Part shown: in pieces, positions 57,602 through 57,674 of the stretch
How positions within the stretch are numbered: the first letter of the stretch is position 1
How the letters are laid out: every line of letters begins with the position of its first letter
Source of the DNA: an uncultured archaeon
GTDB taxonomy: Archaea; Altiarchaeota; Altiarchaeia; IMC4; SCGC-AAA252-I15
Assembly: GCA_902384455.1 (NCBI GenBank)
Contig: CABMCB010000010.1
Span: 1 to 57,674 of the forward strand
Reading direction: 5' to 3'
DNA length: 57,674 nt
Notes under the pieces: generated by a model
Seen by the model: only the letters and a program-made list of their open reading frames with translations
The model's database searches: none
What the model was told of the DNA's origin: nothing
Position numbers and translations under genes: made by a program

Positions 57602-57674
57602 TTAGTTACCCGCCCGGATGATTTTCAACGGATTTATTCTTCTGTACCACAAACATTTACACGATAAGAGCCCG
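57602..57674 (-). CDS. Possible 3' end of a further upstream gene (partial)
   Basis: One minus-strand frame is open from the window edge to a TAA at 57604-57602 and ends WYRRINPLKIIRAGN. Another frame reaches a TAA after five codons. Either could be the end of the preceding virion gene; the stretch is too short to decide. Confidence 0.25.
   Translation of the reverse strand, partial: GLLSCKCLWYRRINPLKIIRAGN

Noticed and set aside
1-57674. tRNA genes, CRISPR arrays and insertion sequences
   Set aside because: No cloverleaf with a T-loop GTTCRA, no regularly spaced repeats and no transposase flanked by inverted repeats was seen; the IS110-like gene has no element ends. A computed scan would be more sensitive.

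Overview
The window looks like most of the genome of a temperate, probably short-tailed (podovirus-like) bacteriophage or prophage of a diderm bacterium. The evidence is tightly packed genes with many 4-bp ATGA overlaps, a family A DNA polymerase, a primase-polymerase/helicase, a tyrosine integrase, a GH108 endolysin and a rightmost block of tail/ejection-type proteins. Signal peptides, lipoboxes and an RlpA-like protein point to a Gram-negative-type envelope. Abundant secreted Ig-like domains would suit a soil host such as Acidobacteriota, but that is a guess. Terminase, portal and capsid genes are not seen and probably lie beyond the right edge.

Layout. (1) 1-4.1 kb, plus strand: small, mostly unknown early genes, an endonuclease VII-like gene, and an approximately 600-nt gene-free stretch (890-1505) that folds into many nested helices and has its own promoter: a candidate large structured RNA. 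(2) 4.1-13.8 kb: HTH/phosphoesterase, dNMP kinase, HD hydrolase, DnaQ-like exonuclease, SSB-like protein, Prim-Pol/helicase and a family A DNA polymerase split into two genes exactly in front of motif A. (3) 13.8-21.7 kb: RlpA-like protein, a 28-codon micro-ORF containing a GNRA-capped hairpin, an IS110/RuvC-like protein, then a recombination module (annealing protein, UvrD-like helicase, RecB/Cas4-like nuclease), a sigma-region-4-like HTH protein and small genes. (4) 21.7-28.5 kb: five glycosyltransferase genes, including adjacent GT11 (alpha-1,2-fucosyltransferase-like) and GT6 (ABO-transferase-like) genes, plus a DHH phosphoesterase, an HNH nuclease, two metallophosphoesterases and the endolysin. 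(5) 28.5-36.5 kb: accessory genes, among them three secreted Ig/FnIII proteins, a SprT-like lipoprotein, several tiny membrane proteins, an ASCH protein and a second structured untranslated region (34448-34673). (6) 36.5-38.5 kb: integrase and small genes including a PTH2-like protein. (7) 57.7-38.5 kb, minus strand: the virion operon, with head-tail connector/tail genes, a probable receptor-binding protein, a GNAT-like protein, internal virion proteins, a 2329-residue multidomain ejection-type ('polyvalent') protein and, at its end, another glycosyltransferase. The two strands converge with a gap of only 9 bp at 38518-38526.

Regulation. Several promoters share TTGACA-N17-TANTNT, often with an extended -10 (TGA directly before the hexamer). 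At some of them the predicted transcription start falls on the start codon or just upstream of a GGAG at the very 5' end, so leaderless or nearly leaderless mRNAs are likely. A 29-bp sequence containing the stop codon of one gene, a small hairpin and the ribosome-binding site of the next occurs twice (3309 and 20025). All functional calls come from motif reading; no database search was possible.
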